Both the position numbers and the translations under genes were made by a program. This document shows, in pieces, positions 46,612 through 60,100 of a stretch of 64,000 bases of DNA. Source of the stretch: Ligustrum vulgare (taxonomy: Eukaryota > Streptophyta > Magnoliopsida > Lamiales > Oleaceae); NCBI GenBank assembly GCA_963555705.1, contig OY743187.1, positions 14,646,133 to 14,710,132 on the forward strand. Reading direction: 5' to 3'. Numbering within the stretch: the first letter of the stretch is position 1; every line of letters starts with the position of its first letter. The notes below the pieces were generated by a model. That model had not been told where the DNA came from. It saw only the letters and a program-made list of their open reading frames with translations, and made no database searches.

Positions 46612-46997
46612 AATCCAAAAGGTCACTGGACTTTTTCAAAGGTTTTCACCAGGTTACTGAACTTTCAAAATCACCCCATTAATCACTGAACTTTCTCAAA
46701 TGTTTCCTCCAGGTCACTGAACTTTAAAAATCACCCTATTAATCACTGAACTTTGAAAATGTCACCCCATCCATCACTGAGCTTTGAAAATGTCACCCCA
46801 TTAGTCACGCCAAACGTGAAATTTCAGTGATGGATGGAGTGATATTTTCTAAGTTCAGAGATTAATGAGGTGATTTTTAAAGTTCAATGAACTGGTGGAA
46901 ACTTTTGAGAAAGTTCAATGATTAATGAGGTAATTTTTAAAGTTCGATGACATGGTGCAAATTTTTGGAAAAATTCAGCGACCTTTTGGATTATTAA
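46612..46997. mobile_element. MITE/foldback element of the same family as 43335-44890
   Basis: The left end ATAATCCAAAAGGTCACTGG and right end GCGACCTTTTGGATTATTA are inverted. Internally the TTTAAAGTTCA/TGAACTTTAAA and CACTGAACTTT words also repeat as tandem and inverted copies. Non-coding. TSD not resolved. It lies about 200 bp upstream of the likely ANTH gene leader. Confidence 0.65.
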
Positions 46998-47246
46998 CAC
47001 GAAAAATAGAGTTTAAAACTTATTTTTTTAATAATATTAATTGATATTTTTTAATATGTATGAAAATGTCTAGGGAACTATTTTTATGAGAGTCACTGGA
47101 CCAAAGGCGCATGATAAAGAGCTGTACATGGGAATATGCATAACCAAATGTATATGTATATAATAAATAAAATAAGGTAAAATATGATACCGACGGCCAA
47201 CCAAAGCATATTCATAGCTCGGTTGGAGACTTTTCTTCTATACCCA

Positions 47247-47268
47247 GAGACAGAGACAGAGACAGAGA

Positions 47269-47306
<38 letters not shown>
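47247..47306. repeat. Hexanucleotide microsatellite (GAGACA then CCGACA)
   Basis: About three GAGACA units run into about five CCGACA units. It is located in the presumed promoter/5' leader of the ANTH gene, just upstream of a tandem duplication. Open frames of 67-70 codons across it are repeat artefacts. Confidence 0.92.
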
Positions 47307-47339
47307 TCAACCCAACCAAGTTCTGTACCTTCAATATTT

Positions 47340-47655
47340 GGGTTCAGGTTTATTCATTTTTCCTTACCTATATCTACGTTTATTTGAACATTTTTTCTGT
47401 TTCTTTGTAATTTGGCATCAGATATTTGGATGAAAAGGGTTGATGCGTGTCGATAAATGTAGCTATAAATATGAGAGACTGTTTTTGTTAGATCGTTGGG
47501 TTCAGGTTTATTCTTTTTTCCTTTTCTTTCTCTACGATTATTTGAACATTTTTTCTGTTTCTTTGTAATTTGGTATCAGATATTTGGATGAAAAGGGTTG
47601 GTGCATGTCGATAAATGTAGCTATAAATATGAGAGACTGTTTTTGTTAGATCATT
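47340..47655 (+). repeat. Tandem duplication, 158 bp unit, upstream of the ANTH gene
   Basis: The word GGGTTCAGGTTTATTC starts at 47340 and again at 47498. Shared text continues through ATTTGAACATTTTTTCTG, ATCAGATATTTGGATGAAAA and ATGAGAGACTGTTTTTG. Only a few bases differ, so the duplication is fairly recent. It probably lies in the 5' leader or promoter. Confidence 0.92.
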
Positions 47656-48337
47656 GGGGTTTATTGCTCCGGTTTGGGATCGCTGATCAGCTTGATTTTT
47701 GGTGTTTTTATGGAGTATTTTTTTCTGGGTTCATATTAATATTACCGAGTTTACATTTATATATATATTTTTTAAATTTTGCATTTGGGTTCTTCAGTGT
47801 ATGAGCCTTTTTAAAGGTTATTTATTGAAACTCTAACATCTTTTCTAGAATGCCAAATATAGATGCGTTTTTAAGTCTATTTGTGTAGGGATTATGATCT
47901 ATGCAAGACACTTCGCAGTATATTGATTAGCCAGATTTGTTGGATGCTTAATCAATGAATTTGATAATGGAAACAGATTAATGATTTATGCTAATGGAGA
48001 AATTGAGGTAACATTAGATTTTACATAGTGCAATAAAAGTGCAGTTGATCTCAAGTTCATTAGTCACAAGTCTTAACTTCTTGTGTTGTTCAAGTAACTT
48101 ACCGGGAGTTGTATGAATGTATCTGAGGTTTATGTTGATGTATGAATTTCAATTGTATTATCTCTATCTTTTAAAAAGTACTTAGTATGCATATGGTAAA
48201 TTGAGTTTCATTAATATGAAATAGTTTCTATATGTTCAAATCAATTTGTTATTGTAAATTGAGATTCATTTACTGAATTGGGCATTTTCAATGCTAAACC
48301 ATTTGATCTTTGTCGTAGAATTTGTGACTAAGAGAGA
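47656..48337 (+). promoter_or_regulatory. Probable 5' leader/leader intron of the ANTH gene
   Basis: T-rich, non-coding sequence up to the ATG at 48338, without repeat termini. Plant AP180 genes often have a leader intron, and the T-rich composition fits one. Exact leader exon borders cannot be set without transcripts. Confidence 0.35.
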
Positions 48338-51300
48338 ATGTCGAGTGGGGGAACACAAAATAGTTTAAGAAAAACACTTGGAGCTCTCAAGGATACGACC
48401 ACTGTTAATTTGGCTAAAATAAATAGTGACTACAAGGTATTGTTAAGTGTTCGTACTTACAAAAAATAAATTTCTTTGGCCTTTGGGTTTATTTGGTTTG
48501 CTTTTTTTTTTTTTGCAGGAATTGGACATCGCCGTTGTGAGGGCTACAAATCATGTTGAGCGCCCAGCAAAAGAAAAACACATAAGAGGTGGGTGAATGT
48601 TAAGGTGACATGGCTGTCACGTGGAGGATATGCACCAAAAGGCTGTCTTCAACTTATTTTCTATAGCATGATTGCACTTGGCTTCCAAAATGGTCACCTG
48701 ATATTTTATTTTCAGCTATCTTTGCTGCTATAGCAGCTACCAGGCCTCGAGCTGATGTTGCATACTGCATACATGCCCTTGCAAGACGATTGTCAAAAAC
48801 TCATAATTGGGCGGTATGTATTTGAGACATTGCTAACAGTTTATTTAATAATGATGGTAAAGAGAAATTTGCATGTCTGGCAGTTGAAAACTGCTAGAGA
48901 AATATGATTTTTGGTCTCCTACTTGTAATGGTATTGTATTGATGTCAAAATCTGTCAACACTCATGTTGGATCGATATGAACAATATAGCGAAATAATCA
49001 AATGTAAAAGGTAAGAACACCAAAATTTTTCGGCCAAAAGCCCCAGAGGTTCGGTAATTCAAGAATCACCTATTCCCTGTTGAGCAATCCATTGAATTTG
49101 GATTTATGATCAAAGTTCACTGGGCACATCAAGAAGTTCATCGTGTATTACAAGATCAACACCAATAACACCAAAAAGATCTCCAAAAAGCGAATCCTAC
49201 ACCCTACCAAATAACAATCGGACTTACCAAGAATAAACTCTAGCTTCTATGTTTTACACCTATTACAAAACCACTATAATCACCAGGAAAAGAAGAGATA
49301 ACAAAAGGAGAACAACAATTAGATCTCACAAAGAAACCTAGTCCAAACATTTAACCTAAAAATGCCTTACAAATTGAGAGCAAAGAAGAGGAGAATCCGA
49401 ATTTATTGTGTTGGAGTCTCATCTTCCCGTGTCCCCTCAATTCTATATTTTTGAATACCAAATATAAGGAGTGTATATATAAAGAATCAAGTCATTCAGC
49501 CCATATATGTGGGCTCGACCATTTTAGGCCCAATAGGAGAAAACATGATTTGATATGAAAGTGAGTAGCACTTTTCAACAACTCAGAATATAATATCCTG
49601 ATATTGCTTTGTAAATTAGACCTTGTGATATACCTATAAAACTAATGCCTTAGGTGGTTTTGTCCCGCGTAGGACTTCTACTGCTCAAATCAATCGGGTA
49701 TAGGAGGTATATGGAGTGATAAGTACACAAAACATTATAAATAAAATTTACTTGCCAATACTTATTTCCATGGTTGTTACATACCTAGGTATATATAGAA
49801 ATACTTATAAATGATAAATCCAGTAGTCCCTCAAATCTTCATTATCTAGCCATGTCAGTTACAACGTTTCATCCTTAATTTGGAACTTATCTCCAACAAC
49901 ATGCTTTTCTATGTCTTTTATGTTCGGATCCAAGATATAGTGAATGCATCACAATGTAGTAATTAGTATCGTGTAATAACTGGTGGAGCAGAGGAGCTGT
50001 TGTAGTCATGTAAGTCTCTTCTTACTGGCTCTACAACCGGTTCAAGTCTCACCCTTCCTTTCCATGTAGCGTTCATTTAGGTTTTTGTAAATAACGTACT
50101 TCATACTCCTCTCTAAGGATATTTAAGTTGTATTTGATGTTTTGTTGACCAGGTTTCAATTTTTATCCCAACTTGCTTGCCTTTGAAAATTAGATCCTTG
50201 ATTAACTATCCATCTCCGTCAGTGGGGCTTTAGCTGTTAAATCACTAGTATATTTCAGGTGTTAACAATGATTAATTATGAGTGCTCAATATTTATCAGA
50301 TGTTTTACAATCGTTTAGGATCCATGATTTTGCGAGCAAAACAAGTGAATAGTGTAATAAAAGGACAAAGTGGTGTGTTTCAATATCAAAACATATAATG
50401 CAAAGTGGTGTAGTAATTATAGACTTTTGTAGATTGGTTTTCAAGAATCAATTCAAGACAAAGTGTCTTAACCCTCACCCTCTTTTGTGACATGGGATAA
50501 TGAGCTATTTATGAGCTAATGATGAAAACGACTCTAGTTTGATGCAAGAACTGACGTTGTACAAGACAATGCTTATTAACAAAAGGTTGTGTTGCTTGGA
50601 CTAGGGGGTGATACATATCTAGAATTCGAATCCTTTTTCCTCCTAAAATCTAGGATCCGGGGATACGGATACAGACGATCCAAAAAATTTAGACATGGGT
50701 ACGTGGATATGCATTATAAACTTAAATTTTTTTTTTTAAATTACATCAGAAGTTAGATGCATTTTGTAGGGATATATGTATGCTATATATTTAACTACGA
50801 TTCTGTAACAAATTAAATTGCAAATTGTGATACTTCATTTCTAGTCTAGAAATGTGAAATACAAATTAGAAATAATTTTGAATACAATGCCAAAATTAAC
50901 AAAAATGATATAGACGGTCCTTTTTTGTTATAAAGAATTCCATTCCATTATCTTTGACATGTGTGTCACACACGGGTACTTCCACTAAGATGGAGAGTCC
51001 AAGCAACATAAACATAGAGGTCGATCAAAAATGTTAACCAAAATGAGCTGAAGGCTTCCGGTTTTCTTTGATTTTATTTCCTATTTCATGGTGTTTTCTG
51101 TTCCTTGAGTTCCAAGATCTAAATGGAACTTGGCCCATGATTGTTTACTAGCTAAGGAGATATGCAGTAGAATCTCATTTATCAATATTGTATTCTAATC
51201 TGAACTTGGCCTTATTCCTCGCACACATTTTTAAGCTACAGATTAGGGAATTTATATGCATGTTATATATGTGCATACGTGAAGTTGTTTGTATGCTTAT

Positions 51301-54300
51301 GCATATACAGTCTGCTTTTGTTATTGAGAGAAAGATCATGTCAAGCTCCTAAATGACATTTCTTTGTTGAAACTGCAAACACCTAGGAATCTGTTTACTG
51401 CATCTTGCTTTAGTTTTCTGATGTTTCTTATTTACTTCAAAATTATGTGTTTTTCTGTTTGCTTAGTTTTCTAGTCATCATACATGATATGACTACTTAT
51501 TATCTTTCTCAGTAATCTTCCTTGTGTTTTAGGTTGCCTTAAAAACATTGATAGTAATACATCGTGCATTGAGAGAGGTTGATCCCACATTCCAGGAAGA
51601 ACTTATCAATTATGGTAGGAGCAGGAAGCATATGCTTAACTTGGGCCATTTCAAGGACGACTCTAGTCCAAATGGTATGGTTTTATTTATTTATTTATTT
51701 TTTTCATTAGCCCCGCAATGTTACAGCAGGCAAATTCCTTGGTAATGAAATGCCTTGTACCTCTTGACCAGCCTGGGATTATTCTGCATGGGTGCGTTCC
51801 TATGCCTTATTTTTGGAGGAGAGGCTGGAATGTTTCCGGTTAATGAAATACGATTTGGAGAAAGAACCTCCGGTGAGAAATTTATTAATATCAGTCTCTG
51901 TTTATTTGTGATGTCAAACAGTTCACTCTTACTTTTACCCATTGGATTGAGCTATGAATTCTATGTTATCATGTTGAATTATACACTGTAGCTTATCTGC
52001 TTATTCTGCATAGTGCTGCTCTGGTTTCCACTTTCCTTTTCTCTTGGTGAGGTGGTACTCGAAATGCGATCTGCAAACCTGTCCATCTCTTAATGCACAG
52101 GGCCAATTAATAACTAGTCACTATATGAAACATTATCTCTTACTTTCAATAATCTATTATTAGTCATGACTGGCTTTAAAACATTCATGAATTTCTTAGG
52201 TTCTCTTTTCCTAAAACTTAATCTCTATATATTTTTCACATAGAACCTAGTTTATATCCCTAATTTTAATATTTTAATTTTTGTATATTTTTTTCGAAGA
52301 AGTTGAGGATCCTCATCATTGTTAGGTCAAAGTGCCAGTACAATTTAGGCTTCCCAGCATCGTGTTCTAGTGACCTACAAGAAAATTCTCTTTCATATTT
52401 TCAGAAGAAATTCATTCTGTGTAAATTAGTATACTTGAATTGCTTTCCTTGATGATAATTCCTAAATGCAAATAATGATGCAGAGAACAAAAGATTTGGA
52501 TACTACAGAGTTGCTTGAGCAATTACTGGTTTTACAGCAACTTCTATTTCGAGTTCTTGGCTGTCTGGTAATTTCTATTACTAATATGATTTCTATTCTA
52601 GATCATTCATCTAATTCCTCTCTTGGTAATGTTAAAGCTCATGCTGATAACTTATTTTAAAGGTGGAATATATTCATTTGTCACTTTCTTTTCCTAATAA
52701 TTTGAGCTATAACGATGTTTTCAGCCACAAGGAGCAGCAGTTCATAATTTTGTTATTCAGTTGTCCCTTTCTATGGTACTTGAAGTCTTAGTTTTCACAT
52801 TTTCCTTTAAAATAAGAGACTTTATTCCACAATGTTTTGCTTATCCAATTCTCTGTTGTTATCTCATGTAGGTTGCTTCAGAAAGCATTAAAATTTATAA
52901 TGCAATAAGTGATGGTACGGTTAATTTGGTTGACAAGGTATGTTATGACTTAAAATAACTCAAAATTATCTGTTAAGGAATTACTGATTTACAGGGATTC
53001 ATTCTTGTCAGTTCTTTGAGATGCAACGGCATGATGCTCTCAAGGCATTGGATATATACCGGAGAGCTGGCCAGCAGGTACACCTATCAGACGTTATTTT
53101 GAATTGTCCAACTATTTTAATGTATTTGTGGGGAGGTTTTTTTTTTTTTCGCATCATAGGAGTATCAACGTACTGCTAAAAATTTTCTAGGCCGAGAAAT
53201 TGTCAGAATTTTATGAAGTATGTAAAAATCTTGACATTGGACGAGGAGAAAGATTTATCAAGATTGAGCAGGTTAGATTTTCTTGGCATCTTCGTGAAGA
53301 TATTCTAATTTTTGTTTGACTTAGACATTGAAATGTTTCTCATTGACGGTGAAGCCCCCTGCATCATTTCTACAAGCTATGGAGGAGTATGTGAGAGAAG
53401 CACCAAGAGCTTCCACTGCTCGCAAAGATCTGGTACGAATCTCTCTTGAGTCATGGATATAGGTAATCTCTCTCTCACACACACACACACGGACGCGCGC
53501 GTGTGTGTGTTTGCACTCGTGCACGCAGGTGTTTTCATTAGAGAGAGGAATTGCCTCTTTTATACTACAGTCAGTTCATGGGATGGATTTGAAGTCCCTA
53601 TCCATGTAACTAATGTATGATGGATTGAATCCATTGGCTCCTTATCCACCCATCAAAACAGATGCTCGTGATGGTGAAAAGAAAAAAATAATTAAATGCG
53701 TTTACTAGCAAAATTTTAAGGCTTTGGTGAGATCTTAATGACCATTTCACCAATATAATATCTATAGTCACATATATTTATTGTTAAGAGAATGTAGCTC
53801 AAAATTTCTCGAGATGGTATTCATATTACTGAATTATTATTTACATGGTTTTATGATATGTACTGAATCAAGAATATTGACGTGAAGTCAATGGTGATAT
53901 TACCCATAGAGTACAAAAAGAATTCAGAGATGAAGGAATATCGCTCACCATCACCACCTCCAGCTGAACCAGAACTGAAGCCAGAACCAGAACCAGTTAA
54001 GGTGGAAGCACCTGTTTCAGAACCACCTGATCTGCTGGTAACTGATTAGAATATTGATATTTTCTTTGTTTTGGTAACTCTCTGCTTTGAACAATTTTAT
54101 GGGCATTTTGACTGACCACATTTCTCTATTGTATAGGGTCTGGATGATCCTGTTCCAGCTGCCTCTTTGCTAGAAGAGAAGAATGCTATGGCTTTAGCCA
54201 TTGTGCCAGTTAGTAAGTCTTATTTGCTTGAAAAGGATTGGAACTTTACTTGTCTTTCTTAGCATTTGGATAAATAAGAGTTTATCTCTGTTTGGATCAA

Positions 54301-55661
54301 TTTAACATCTTAGTTTCACACGTAAACACAAGATCTGGAAATTAATAAATTTGAGGGTCTAGTGTTTTAAGAGAGTGGCTCAAACCCTTATAAATTGATC
54401 TATGTTTTCATCTTTATTCGATGTGAGATTTTATTCCTTAACATGCCCCCTCAAGATGGTGACTCATTTGAGTAGACTAATCTTGAATTCCGTGTACTTA
54501 TTTTTTTGAGTCTTAATCAGATCGAATTGCTTGTTGGAGTTTAATTAGCTCTGATACCATGTTAGAATTTGGGAGTCCATAAACTGGTCTATGTTTTCAT
54601 CTTTATTCGATGTGGAATTTTATCTCTCAACATAGTGTAGGCACGTTTGTTAAAAATGCTGTCATTGAAAATCAGTCTCTTTTGGAGGAGCTGGATATTC
54701 ATAAAATTATTGTTGCCATTGTAGGTGTTGCTGAACAACCAGCTTCCATTGGACCAAATCTTTCAAATGGAACTACAGGCTGGGAACTAGCTCTTGTTAC
54801 GGCTCCGAGCTCCAATGAGAGTGTTACTGCTGCTAGCAAATTGGTATTGCTCACCATCTTCCTTGGAATTTTTCAATTGCTTCCCCAGTAAAATGTTTAA
54901 CAAATATAAGAATGCTGTTTATTTTTTAAATTATGGATTATACCTTAAATCTTTTACTTTGATAACCATAATAAACATTACATCATCACAAACGCACATA
55001 GATAGTGTTTCACCTTCAATTTAAGTTGCATATATTACACTTGAGCTGCAAAATTTTCAACATTGGTTACAAGTTTCTACACACAACTGTCTTCTCTACT
55101 AAAAAACTGCCCCTCTAAATTTCCTTATAAAATAGGAATATTAGGTTAATATATAACACACGCGGACAGCTCGATATACACCTGAACAGAAAACGCCTCA
55201 AGGGCATTGCCTGAATGCATGTAATATTTTTAATGGCTTAGAAACCGTTGTTTATGCGAGTACTTTATTTGATGATTTTTACTTTAACAAAGGCCGGTGG
55301 TCTGGATATGCTTACACTAGACAGCCTATATGATGATGCAATCCGAAGAACCAACCAGAATGTTAGCTACAATCCATGGGAACAAGCTCCAACAGCCACT
55401 CCCATGATGCCACAAGCTGCACCCGACCCATTCTATGCCTCCAACGTAATGGCTTCACCACCTTCCGTGCAAATGGCAGCCATGGCCAACCAACAACAGG
55501 CTTTCATGTTCCAGCAGCAGCAGCAGCAGCAGATGATGATGACGATGATGGGGTCACGGCAGCCCGTAAACCCTTTTGAATCCCTGTACGGAGCCAGCAG
55601 CTACCCCTACGCCTCAGCTATGCCAGTTCAAGCCTATAACCCTCATCAGGGCCTTATTTAA
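48338..55661 (+). CDS. ANTH-domain clathrin assembly protein (AP180/CALM family)
   Basis: It binds PI(4,5)P2 on membranes and recruits clathrin in endocytosis or trans-Golgi transport. My 15 coding exons are 48338-48436, 48519-48588, 48716-48813, 51533-51674, 51772-51872, 52484-52567, 52725-52775, 52872-52937, 53012-53077, 53191-53271, 53355-53432, 53888-54037, 54137-54212, 54725-54843 and 55293-55661. All have GT/AG borders and in-frame joins, giving 549 residues, close to Arabidopsis At5g35200. The ANTH domain is about 30-300, with the lipid-binding block [14 protein letters not shown] (41-54) and [13 protein letters not shown]. The tail has a clathrin-box-like DLL (360-362), LEEKNALALAIVPV-like text, [17 protein letters not shown] (472-474, adaptor-ear type), a Q7 run (501-507) and NPF (520-522, EH-binding). 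The exon 12 acceptor is the least certain; 53873 is also in frame. Intron 3 is 2.7 kb and intron 13 holds a TRIM. Confidence 0.93.
48814..51532 (+). other. ANTH intron 3 (2719 bp)
   Basis: A single large intron with GTATGT donor and TTTTAG acceptor. Apart from the SINE-like piece it shows low-complexity AT-rich sequence and a stretch around 49050-49600 that looks transposon-derived but has no clear ends. No gene on either strand is recognised. Confidence 0.6.
49973..50060 (+). mobile_element. Possible SINE-like sequence in ANTH intron 3
   Basis: AACTGGTGGAGCAG could serve as an A box and CCGGTTCAAGTCTC, about 50 bp later, as a B box. No poly-A tail or TSD was confirmed. Weak evidence. Confidence 0.3.
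54363..54632 (-). mobile_element. TRIM (miniature LTR element) in ANTH intron 13, minus orientation
   Basis: Two short direct repeats, about 54363-54443 and 54560-54632, share CTATGTTTTCATCTTTATTC and end CTTAACA / CTCAACA. On the minus strand, the one at 54632-54560 (TGTTGAGAG to TCTAACA) is followed directly by TGGTATCAGAGC (54559-54548), the initiator-tRNA primer site. TTGAGGGGGCA precedes the other repeat. LTRs of about 73-81 bp and no ORF define a TRIM. TSD is not clear. Confidence 0.75.
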
Positions 55662-57009
55662 GTAACTCCCACAATTACATTTTGTTTGCTGTAGTTATTA
55701 GTACTGAATTTTACTCTGGATGGATATTCAAAGAGAGATGATTTGTATCATATGGTGTGTCCAAATTATAGGTAGGGATTGAATTAGATGTTTTGATGAT
55801 CAAGTAGAAACAATTATTTTGCTTGCTGAAAAATAACTTCAGGCAGTTGGTAATAATGCTTCCGGGGTTTGAACTACTTTACTTTTACACATCAATGTAT
55901 CTTATTAATGTCTCCCTAGAATTATTGATTCATTCTGTAACTCTGTTTTTCTTTCCCTCTGGTGTGTAAAATTTGTTACTGATCAATCATTCGTGTATGG
56001 TTGAACAAAATTTCACTAGTGATTCTTAAATGTTTTGTTGCTCCTGTCTTTTACGCGCTTCTGAATTTCTTCCTTGATGTTTTGTGGCCTTTTTGTTTCC
56101 TCTGGTATTATTACCTTAATTGATGGCAAATTCGGTTGGTAGTTACTGTTACTGTACAAGAGTAACAAGACGTTTGATTGCAAGCAAAGAATTTGGATGG
56201 AAATAAAATAAGTTACAGGAAATTGAATAATTAAAAATTTATTTTTCATGGAAAATAAGTTCAAGAAATATAGGTGTGCTTGATTCAAAGTTGAATTGAC
56301 ATTTGAAAGTGTGGAAAATGAATTCTCAAATAAATCCAAGAAAAACTGAAAACGTTTTCAAAGAAAAATAAAAAATAAATTTCATCAAACAAAAAAGCAA
56401 CCAAATGGACCAAAGAAGGAATTCTATTGAAAACATTTTTCATAACCATAGACAGATTCAATGACAATAGTAGTAATGTATTCAGAATGAGAAGAATATG
56501 AATTGAGAATTTTATTGATTAATTGAATAGTAATGGCGGTGTATTGTATTTTTTAGAATGTTTTCATTTTTAGTGATTTTTCAATAATATCATTCCTTAT
56601 ATCTTCCATTATGTCATTTGACAATGCACAGGCCATTACCCTTCAAATTTGATGGACTCTCCCATAATGGATGTAATCTGCTTATAAACGAAGTGTTAGA
56701 GAAGTATGATGCCAAAAATTAAAGGTTGATGACTAAATCTGTAAATAACCATTTTTTTTTTAATTTTTAAGTGATTTTTCCCATTTTATCATTTGCTTTT
56801 GTCAAAATGAGAGTAATGTTGCTAATGAACAATACATAGAGGATGTATGGTACCATAATCAAATGTTTAGATATATTTACAACTATTTTGAAAGATTGGA
56901 ATTTATATGCAATTAACCTATAAAAAATAGGAAAATACTATATTTTCTAGGTTAAAAATTAAGTCAGATTTATTCTTTCCATGCAAGTTCCATGTTTACA
57001 ATCAAACAC
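55662..57009. other. 3' flank of ANTH gene and intergenic DNA
   Basis: The first few hundred bases are probably 3' UTR. The remainder is AT-rich. The minus-strand open frames at 56016-56467 have no domain and AT-biased composition. Confidence 0.45.
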
Positions 57010-57120
57010 TCACAACTTAGCTTAGTGGTACCAGGAATGCCTTTGAAATTCTTAAGTTCCATAAGTCCAAGGTTCGAAATTCCATGGGGATGCGTCTACT
57101 TGATTGTGGAACAAAATCAC
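57010..57120 (+). mobile_element. tRNA-derived SINE candidate, plus orientation
   Basis: TTAGCTTAGTGGTACC (57017-57031) fits an A box and GGTTCGAAATTCC (57071-57083) a B box at normal spacing. There is no intact tRNA cloverleaf, so it is not a tRNA gene. The tail and TSD were not defined. Confidence 0.5.
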
Positions 57121-60100
57121 TCCAAGTTGACAATTCGGTGTTGAGGTCCGTAAGACCTTTGAGCTAGAGCCACCGTTAACAGTGTCCACTACAATTGACT
57201 TCTGTTTTTGCTCCTTCTCGTAAAAGAGCTTTTTGTAAAAGTTACTATAAGACAATTTCGTTTAAAAAATTATCTAACATGTTTAAAAACAACTTTTTAC
57301 TATTAGAAGAAAGTTATGTCAAATTGTGTCGTTTGCTAAATGATTTATAAACAAGTTTAATAATAACACATTTTCTCAAATCACTTTTTTAATTACATAT
57401 ATATATTTTCCTAAACCACTTTTTCAACCAAATAATTTTTTTCCTCGAAAACATAACATTCTCTGTTTATAAATAAATAACTTTTAGCAATTTGTAAAAG
57501 AAGGTGTAACTCACACCTTGAAGACCCGAACCGACCCTATCCTGGGCTATTGGAACATTTTTGGATCTCAATAAGTTTTTATAGCAATATTCTTCTCGAA
57601 AACTCAAAGAGTTATGCTATTGATATGAATCAGGTTCGAAGACGAAAATGAGTAACACTATTATCAAATAAACTCAATATTAATGAATTAGACCTAAGTA
57701 TCTCGACAATACTTTAACATTTATAAATTGATTTATTTATATTTCTGAAGTAAAATGTTTGGTTAAAAAGTTGGTTGAAATTCTTATAAATTATAATAAT
57801 TGCATTAAAGAATATATGCTCGAACATTTAACTAGTCGTCGGTTGAAGTGGCGGACCCGAACTGATTTGCTAAGATTGTTGAGTATGGTGGTCGATCGAC
57901 TTCATCCCTCCGAATGGACACGTGACGGTGACATCACATACGGGTCATGCTGAAGTGGGACCTTTTGAACAAACGTCATAATTCATTTAAGAAAATTATA
58001 CGTTTTGGGTTCTAGAATTTTGAACAGATCGAGTTTATCACAGATCAGATCCTATGAACCTTGAGATAGACACAAGGCCATTGGTTGCAGATACGCAGTA
58101 AATAAAGGAATTCATGATTTTGAAGAAAGGCATATTATAGCTGAAGCTGATGGGTACAATTTTGGGAAATCACCATTGAAACGAGATTGTGAATCCCAAT
58201 GGAGATGAATGATGGATTCACGGACTCACAAGATTACAAAAAAAATACAGTGATAGGAACGTGCATGGCTGATCACGGATCCACTGTACACCTCATCTTG
58301 TAACCACCCCCACCAACCTCATCCCCCATGGTTAGAGTTGGCAATCAGATCGAGTTGTTTCATTCCAAAGGTTCAACTCCAACCTTAGTGGGCCCCTACA
58401 GCATCTGCCTTGTAGATTTGTAGATGATATTAATCTCGAGATGTACCCCATTGAAGTAGGATTAAGAGTTTTCTGTTTTAGTTGCGTTTATAAGGAGCCT
58501 CATCTATACCTTTGGTAGGATTCGAACTCCTACCCTACAGTTGCCAGCTCAGTTGAGATTTTTCACTCTCATCTTTTAATGTCATGGGAGCATTGAGCAG
58601 TTTCATCTCAATTTGATGGTTTGGATTTATTTTGAGACAAGTTTTGAATCGAGTCGATATATTTTACGAGTCGAGCTTGTTCTGCTGCTCTTTTGGACAA
58701 GCGGGCTACTTATTTTATTTTATTTTATTTTTCATTCTGAGATTTTATTTTATTAATTTCTTAAAAGAATGTTCTATTTTAGACTTGTTTGTTAACTTAT
58801 TTTAAAAATGAGTCCACGGCTCGACTCGTTGTCCCCCCTGACCAATTGCTATACTCTTTGCTTCAAGTTTGCTCGAGTTGAGTCATGTTGTTTCGCACTT
58901 GTTGTCACTCTTTATAATTTTGAGTCTTTGACATATAAATTCATTTCGAAAAACTTAATTAAAATTTTAAAACAACATATATATTGTATTTTTCTTCAGG
59001 TTAGGTAAAATGAGAGATTGAGCTCGACAAGCGTCTACACCTTTTCGCTTATTTTTTATGTATTGGGCTCGGGTTTATGCATCAAATGAAGGGTTATATA
59101 GTTCGTAATTAACTTATAAGAATGTACATCTATTTATTATTATCGATTAGTAGTGATCGATATATTAGAGCCCAAAAGCATAAGGAGCCCAAAAACAAAT
59201 GTGGGTTTTGTATGTTTAAAAACAAGTTTGTCAAATAGAGTCAAAAGTAATCGAATCAGTCTTCAGTCCATGCAAGAACACGCTGTCTGTGTCCTAAGAA
59301 TTATGCAAGTTGTACCAAGTCTAGTGTTTATTGTCCTTTTCCAATGTATTCCCCAGCATGAAACAATTTATCCCTTTCTTCCTTTCCATTTTTCTCATTC
59401 CGTCTTACGTGATGGCATTATTTAGTGAAATTCATACTGATATGTTAAATGATTATTCTAACAACTCGGATATGTACACAAACCATTAACTCATATGTAC
59501 TCTCTGATTCTTAAAGAGACCGTGTCTATCGTAACCCTTACGAATTGCTTATGAATCGGGAGTCGTTGAATGCACCAGCTATCCAAACATGTTAAATGAG
59601 CGCATGAGGATGTTGTGCTCGACCTGAAACACAATCATGAAGTTGAAAGTACTTAAAAGTCGTGCAAGTATACTATCGAAAAACTTCGTCGCCCAATTTA
59701 GATCCAGAAAACGGTGATAACAACTACAACAAGAGCTAAACATGCACAACAATTTAAGGTCACGTCCTTAGAATTCGAACTCAAAATCTTTGTTATTATA
59801 GGAAATTTAATTTAAATTGTAGTACCATCATAAATTCGACGTTTTAGACTATGACATACAAAGAGAATGTGTTGTGATTCAAAATTGGCCATTCAAATGT
59901 CTATTTCAAGGAAAAGTGGGTTCAAAATGTTTCTGAAAAACTAGATAAAATCCAAGTTGCTAAAATATAAAGTTGTAAAGTCAGAAAATTTTGATTATAA
60001 CTTTGTTGAAAAAAGGCAGACAATATTAAAGCAAGATATTGTAACCCTTCAAATTGCTATTGAAAAAGACTAATTGAATTATTTTGATAATCCTGACAAT

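Noticed and set aside
47093..47387. Small proteins of 67-70 codons with Ser-Val or Thr-Glu/Asp repeats
   Set aside because: They are readings of the hexanucleotide microsatellite on the two strands, not conserved coding sequence.
55376..55579. 67-codon frame with an Asp/Ala run
   Set aside because: Alternative frame of the last ANTH exon, where the CAG/GAT-rich tract gives a Q7 run in the true frame.
57010..57120. Functional tRNA gene
   Set aside because: A- and B-box-like words occur, but arms do not pair and length is wrong; a SINE is the better explanation.
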